Source: Flavobacterium tyrosinilyticum
GTDB lineage: Bacteria; Bacteroidota; Bacteroidia; Flavobacteriales; Flavobacteriaceae
Reading direction: 5' to 3'
DNA length: 64,000 bases
Assembly: GCF_023656565.1 (NCBI RefSeq)
Contig: NZ_JAMOKG010000003.1
Span: 372,001 to 436,000, forward strand
This document shows positions 59,991 to 64,000 of this stretch, piece by piece (position 1 is the first letter of the stretch; each line of letters begins with the position of its first letter). The translations under genes were made by a program, and so were the position numbers. Below the pieces are notes generated by a model. That model saw only the letters and a list, made by a program, of their open reading frames with translations, had not been told where the DNA came from and searched no databases.

Positions 59991-60680
59991 TTATGATGAG
60001 TGTAGAGAAGCTTTAATAATTACTTCAGCCACAGCTTCAGGTTGCGATATATAAATGGCATGGCTTCCCTTTACGTAAGTAACAGCTGTTTTAGAACGTT
60101 TGTACATTGCTTCCTGAATTTCGGGCGGAATACTCTTGTCCTCGGTCGCAATTACAGCATAAGAAGGTTTTGATTTCCATGCTGCTTTTTTAATTGGTGT
60201 TATAAATCCTTTAGCATAAAAAGCACCTTGTGAAGCGCACATAAAATCTGCATCTTCTGGGCTTAAATCTGCACATATTCCCATATGATATTTATCCCTA
60301 TCATAATAAATAATACCATTTTGATCGGCAGGCAAAACTCCGTTCTCTGCTGCTGGAGGAGCAGTCTGCAGCCATTGCAGAGCCGTTTCGCCATCTCCAG
60401 GCTGAAATGCCGCTACATAAACTAACCCTGCCACATTCTGATGATTACCAGCCTCAGTAATGATTGCTCCACCGTAAGAATGTCCTACTAGAATAGCACT
60501 TTGCCCAATTTTGTCTAAAGCGATATTTACTGCCTGAACACTATCTTCTAGCGATGTTAATGGATTTTGAACCACTGTTACATTATATCCGTTAGCTTTG
60601 AGAATGTCATATACACCTCGCCATCCCGAACCATCTATAAATGCACCATGAACAAGGACTATATTTTTGATTATATTCAT
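59991..60680 (-). CDS. Alpha/beta hydrolase (cytosolic)
   Basis: 229 residues, no signal peptide. Oxyanion region IVLVHGAFIDGSGWRGV; nucleophile elbow AILVGHSYGGAIITEA with Ser; acid Asp in IATEDKSIPP; His in YVKGSHAIYISQPEAVAE. It resembles small esterase/HNL-like (salicylate-esterase type) hydrolases. The next gene (amidohydrolase) follows 16 bases on. It is probably the first gene of the minus-strand unit 55825-60680. Confidence 0.92.
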   Translation of the reverse strand: MNIIKNIVLVHGAFIDGSGWRGVYDILKANGYNVTVVQNPLTSLEDSVQAVNIALDKIGQSAILVGHSYGGAIITEAGNHQNVAGLVYVAAFQPGDGETALQWLQTAPPAAENGVLPADQNGIIYYDRDKYHMGICADLSPEDADFMCASQGAFYAKGFITPIKKAAWKSKPSYAVIATEDKSIPPEIQEAMYKRSKTAVTYVKGSHAIYISQPEAVAEVIIKASLHSS

Positions 60681-60963
60681 ATTGATTATTTTATAATATT
60701 AAATACCGTTGAGAGTTTAGAAATAGAAAATAACACTATCTATTTCTTTACTTTAAAGTTTAAAAATGACTGCTCTTTGTTTAGAAAATTTGGAGTTTAT
60801 AAAAGTTTCACAAACGAACCATTATTATTGTTGAAGCAAAATTACACCCAATGAAGAGCTTCTTTTCTGTGAATAATTCACTATAAATTATAAAAAACTA
60901 AGATTTGAAAAACTTCGATGCTTAATCTCATTGAAAACAATCTGAAAGACTGATAAATACGGT
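60681..60963. other. Intergenic region with second copy of the 50-bp element
   Basis: 60866-60915 repeats 51846-51895 in the same orientation (39 of 50 by hand count). It lies 186 bases upstream of the hydrolase start (minus strand). No gene is seen. Confidence 0.6.
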
Positions 60964-61003
60964 ATAAAAAACTTCTGCTAATCATTAATGCAACTAGCAG
61001 AAG
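60964..61003 (-). terminator. Terminator of the 61022 gene
   Basis: CTTCTGCTA / TAGCAGAAG stem, then TTTTTTAT on the minus strand. Confidence 0.8.
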
Positions 61004-61021
61004 CTTAATAGTTACTGCAAT

Positions 61022-61816
61022 TTATTTTGCTTCTTCATTTAATATGGAAGCCACCACAGCTGGCTGTGAGAAAAAAGGAGTATGACTGGTTGGCAAAGAA
61101 TATGTTCTGGTTACATTAGCTCCTTTTGCCATACTTTTTTGCAGTGTAAGCCCTATTGCATGATCAAATTCAGTAAAAATATACACCTTATTGATCTTTC
61201 CAAAATTAGCAGATGTTAGTACAACTGGCGTTGCCAAAGGCCCTAATGGTTCCGGCTTAAAGTTAGCAACTAGCCTTTCAGCTGTATTACTTGGAGCGTC
61301 TGCTGCGAAGAAATCTAAAATTCCATTTTTGGCAATTCCAACTACTCCTGCTTTTTCATCTGGCTGAATGTATTGTCCTATGTGAGTTTCTTTATCTGCA
61401 GCTGAAATAGAGAAAAGACTTTCACCATTATTTGGCAGAAATGCGCAAAGGTAAATCAGTTTTTTAATCTGTCCCGGAATTTGCTCTGCGGTCTCACTGA
61501 CCACCATTCCGCCAAAACTATGGCCAACAAGAGTTACATTTTTTCTTGTTCCGATTGCTTTTTTGACTGTGTCAACATATCCTTGTAGCGTTAGAGATGA
61601 GACATGTGTCTGGTCATCTCCATGTCCTGGCAGATTTACTACTATTACTTCATTGCCACTTTTTTTAAGTGATGCTTCAACATCCTTAAAATCCTTAGCC
61701 GATGACCATGCACCATGAACAATAACAATTGTGCTTGGATTAGCTGTATTAGCCTGAAGCGGTGCTCCGATAGCAGTCATTAAAATAATTGCTGCTGTTG
61801 TAATTGATTTTCTCAT
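61022..61816 (-). CDS. Exported alpha/beta hydrolase (methylesterase/pyrethroid-hydrolase-like)
   Basis: 264 residues with a signal peptide ending LQANTA (about 1-25). Oxyanion HGAWSSAKDF; nucleophile TLVGHSFGGMVVSETA with Ser; C-terminal FTEFDHAIGLTLQK and SLPTSHTPFFSQPAVV supplying Asp and His. The pattern resembles plant methylesterase/EstC-type small hydrolases and is paralogous to the product at 59991, but exported. A terminator follows directly, so it is its own unit or the end of an operon starting at 63810 or beyond. Confidence 0.9.
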   Translation of the reverse strand: MRKSITTAAIILMTAIGAPLQANTANPSTIVIVHGAWSSAKDFKDVEASLKKSGNEVIVVNLPGHGDDQTHVSSLTLQGYVDTVKKAIGTRKNVTLVGHSFGGMVVSETAEQIPGQIKKLIYLCAFLPNNGESLFSISAADKETHIGQYIQPDEKAGVVGIAKNGILDFFAADAPSNTAERLVANFKPEPLGPLATPVVLTSANFGKINKVYIFTEFDHAIGLTLQKSMAKGANVTRTYSLPTSHTPFFSQPAVVASILNEEAK

Positions 61817-61931
61817 TTTTTAAAATTTTTATAGTTAAATTCAATGCTTATTTATTAGTGATTTCTTTATGAATTGATCTACTATTTTGGTTTAACGCTC
61901 TATAGCTATCAATTACAGAACAAAAGGTATT

Positions 61932-63278
61932 TTATAAGATTAAAGTCAAAGTTGCTGCTGTAAACAACATGTCTTTGCCATTACTGACATCCTTAATAAA
62001 ATTGCCACTTTTAAACCATGTTCCTTCAATGGTAAAAATCAGGTATTTATTAAATTCATAATTAAATGAAGCTCCCAGCTGATTCCCTATTCTTTTTGAA
62101 CTTGAACCTGAGCTGTCAAATAATATTGAAACGTTTGGCTGGTATATGGCATCGCTTGATGAGGCTCTCCAAAACACATCATAATCCATATTAAAAAATA
62201 GTTTTCGTGTTAACTGACATTCCAGAAATGGGTGCACATCAATTAAATTTGAAGGCCCGATTAAGGAAGCTAAACCAAAATAAGCTCCTCGCGGGAAAAG
62301 CGGATTAAATGTTTCTAATGATTGATTAGTTTGTATTTTGTCTCCTGAGATATATTCTGCTTTTAAACCTATTTTCTGTATTGATTTTTTTATACTGTAA
62401 CTGTAATAATTATTCACTGAAAATGTCCATGCCTTAATATTTTTCCTTTCAAATCTTCCAAATTGATAGGCCGCTTCTATATCATAAAACCAATTGGATT
62501 GATTTCCAAAAATTCTAAACCCTACAGTATTTCTATTTTCCGATCCCGAAAATGTATTGAATGCGCTTTTAGATTTCTGAAGGTTAAGGAGATATATTTC
62601 TACGTTATTAACATATTTAATTTCACTCAAAAGTGAATAGAAACCAATAAGTTTAGTATCATCGCCAATTTTATCGTTGAAATTTCCGAATCTATTTTTT
62701 ACATGATAACTGTAAAATGCATCCGCAGAAAAATTCTTTTTGTTGAAGGTGATTTTCATAGCATCAAATGCCTGTCTGCTGTTTGGCCCTTCGCGCACTG
62801 AAATCAATCTTTGCGATCCATAATACAATTCCTGCCTTCCTATCCTAAATTTTATATTTCGAAAATTAACGTCAATAAACAGCTGGTGGAGATCTAAAGG
62901 ATTTTCTTCAATCGGATTTGGATTTTCTCTGCTGATCCCAACGCTGCTTTGCAGCTGACTAAATAATCGAAATGAGTTGCCTACTTTTAAATCACCATAA
63001 AATAGAGTTCTGTTGAGTAGAAAACCATTATTATCCTTCAAATTTTCATCCCAATTTTCATTCTCAAAATATTGATATTGAGTTCTGTTTTCGGCTCCAA
63101 AAAAAAGAAATGACTGAGACTTTTTCGATATTGTAATCTGTTTGGCTTTATAATATAAACTCTGATTTGTACTGTCTATTGAAATGACATCATTATATCG
63201 TAAAAAGTTGAATTCATTTATCTGCTGCGAATACAAAACGGAATGGAATGCTGCCATAATAAGAATATATTTTTTCAC
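61932..63278 (-). CDS. Alginate-export-type outer-membrane barrel
   Basis: 448 residues with a signal peptide (about 1-18). The sequence AENRTQYQYFENENWDEN, VGNSFRLFSQLQSSVGISRE and FRIGRQELYYGSQRLISVRE is typical of the alginate_exp family of barrels. Later strands alternate and the protein ends TAATLTLIL. In Bacteroidota these barrels are mostly general porins rather than alginate exporters. Its neighbours suggest a channel for the substrate or product of the hydrolases. Confidence 0.85.
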   Translation of the reverse strand: MKKYILIMAAFHSVLYSQQINEFNFLRYNDVISIDSTNQSLYYKAKQITISKKSQSFLFFGAENRTQYQYFENENWDENLKDNNGFLLNRTLFYGDLKVGNSFRLFSQLQSSVGISRENPNPIEENPLDLHQLFIDVNFRNIKFRIGRQELYYGSQRLISVREGPNSRQAFDAMKITFNKKNFSADAFYSYHVKNRFGNFNDKIGDDTKLIGFYSLLSEIKYVNNVEIYLLNLQKSKSAFNTFSGSENRNTVGFRIFGNQSNWFYDIEAAYQFGRFERKNIKAWTFSVNNYYSYSIKKSIQKIGLKAEYISGDKIQTNQSLETFNPLFPRGAYFGLASLIGPSNLIDVHPFLECQLTRKLFFNMDYDVFWRASSSDAIYQPNVSILFDSSGSSSKRIGNQLGASFNYEFNKYLIFTIEGTWFKSGNFIKDVSNGKDMLFTAATLTLIL

Positions 63279-63360
63279 TCTTTTTAATTTATTTTAATCA
63301 GCATACAAAAGGTTTAGAATCACATTCAATTCCGAACATTAGAAATTGCACATCAAATAG

Positions 63361-63810
63361 TTATAGATCTTTTTTAATACAAATTCTGTCTGCAGCAAAT
63401 TTGCCTCCTCCCAAAATGAGCAATGCAAGAGCTATTCCTATCCATAAAATAAAATATTCATAGCCTTCTCCTTTTAAAGTCCCAAACCAATTCATAAAGA
63501 ATCCGTTTTTAAAATGGGTCGTAACGATCATGCCAACAGGGAGAGCTACATACGCAGCCGCGATGACTCTTGTTCCCAATCCTGCTATTAGCGCAAATGC
63601 TCCAACAGTTTCAAGCATAATTACTAAAAAACCAATAATCCAAGGCATTCCCACTGATTCTGTGAAGAAAAGCATCGTTTTAGAAAATCCGAAGCCGCCA
63701 AACCATCCCAACAATTTTTGCATGCCATGCATCAGGACAACAGAACCTAGAATCAGCCTTAAAATTAAAGGCGCATACGATTCGCTTGTTTCAAATAATT
63801 TATTTTTCAT
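63361..63810 (-). CDS. DoxX-family membrane protein
   Basis: 149 residues, four membrane segments: LILRLILGSVVLMHGMQKLL, GFLVIMLETVGAFALIAGLG, RVIAAAYVALPVGMIVTTHF and YFILWIGIALALLILGGGKF. This is the canonical DoxX pattern, more typical than the other two DoxX-type genes in the window. It begins 11 bases after the stop of a gene that continues past the window end. Confidence 0.93.
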   Translation of the reverse strand: MKNKLFETSESYAPLILRLILGSVVLMHGMQKLLGWFGGFGFSKTMLFFTESVGMPWIIGFLVIMLETVGAFALIAGLGTRVIAAAYVALPVGMIVTTHFKNGFFMNWFGTLKGEGYEYFILWIGIALALLILGGGKFAADRICIKKDL

Positions 63811-63821
63811 AATGTTCTTAA

Positions 63822-64000
63822 TTAAAATTCAGGTTCAGTAGCCAGCTTCTTAAAACTAAAAAATGCTGCTATTCGTGATTTAATATTTTTCAAATCCAAA
63901 AATGAAGATTGAGCCTTTACTTTTAAAAGGCCAGTATTGTGCTCTTCTCGGATAGTTTGACCTAAAAGAAATGAACCTCCAGAAAAAACGGGATTTTCTA
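63822..64000 (-). CDS. 3' end of an unidentified gene running off the window
   Basis: The minus-strand frame is open from the window end to TAA at 63824-63822. The last 59 codons read, in part, ENPVFSGGSFLLGQTIREEH and later FSFKKLATEPEF. It is 11 bases ahead of DoxX, consistent with one operon. Too short to identify. Confidence 0.6.
   Translation of the reverse strand, partial: ENPVFSGGSFLLGQTIREEHNTGLLKVKAQSSFLDLKNIKSRIAAFFSFKKLATEPEF

Noticed and set aside
61932..63278. Alginate biosynthesis or export locus
   Set aside because: No alginate polymerase or epimerase genes are nearby; the barrel family is used for other porins in Bacteroidota.

Overview
The window looks like a chromosomal stretch of a Flavobacterium-type Bacteroidota. 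The DNA is AT-rich, promoters fit the phylum's TTTG / TAnnTTTG pattern, there is a SusC/SusD polysaccharide locus with a SusR-like regulator, and many typical families are present (KTSC, DUF1328, GH97, GH130, alginate-export barrel). Dispersed inverted repeats of the kind seen in flavobacterial intergenic DNA are abundant.

Layout. 1-2.9 kb: end of an RND efflux operon (pump, a 37-residue membrane peptide, TolC-like channel). 3.3-7.8 kb: small stand-alone genes (lipoprotein, Crp-like regulator, GNAT, DoxX-like, DinB, small membrane proteins including a 53-residue DUF1328). 8-11.3 kb: a GH130 phosphorylase-type enzyme overlapping a GT4 glycosyltransferase. 11.6-18.7 kb: an Mla-type lipid ABC transporter (mlaE-F-D), a large AsmA-like protein, a small membrane protein and an FAD oxidoreductase. 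18.8-25.2 kb: MarR-GNAT fusion, AraC regulator, a deoxyinosine glycosylase, DUF6526, a probable structured RNA, and a MATE exporter with its MarR regulator and two identical-core palindromic operators. 25.4-38.5 kb: an outer-membrane protein, then a polysaccharide utilisation locus (two glycan-binding candidates, SusC, SusD, GH71/99-like, GH97) opposite a SusR-like regulator. 38.7-49.7 kb: desaturase-type membrane enzyme, glutamate dehydrogenase behind an apparent leader-peptide attenuator, DMT transporter, a MoxR/ChlI-type ATPase with its VWA partner, small conserved proteins, a KTSC/J protein and a TlpA-like gene broken by an in-frame TGA. 50.1-51.7 kb: tRNA-Tyr and an IS3-family element with an A_AAA_AAG frameshift site. 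52-64 kb: an accessory-looking block with three tandem AraC regulators facing a long minus-strand set (FMN oxidase, DoxX, exported isochorismatase-like hydrolase, three alpha/beta hydrolases, amidohydrolase, porin-like barrel, second DoxX).

How the parts work together. The PUL can be read as surface binding (SusD, SGBPs), surface cleavage by an endo-acting GH71/99-like lipoprotein with an acidic export signal, import by SusC and periplasmic exo-cleavage by GH97. mlaEFD plus the AsmA-like protein point to envelope lipid traffic. The MarR/MATE pair is a self-contained efflux switch. The last 12 kb reads as an inducible, probably acquired, exported hydrolase/detoxification set. The most unusual items are the Cys/Met-rich leader peptides and attenuator before glutamate dehydrogenase, the TGA-interrupted TlpA gene, the structured RNA at 22.8-22.9 kb and a 50-bp intergenic direct repeat bracketing the accessory block. 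All calls come from reading the sequence; no database search was run.
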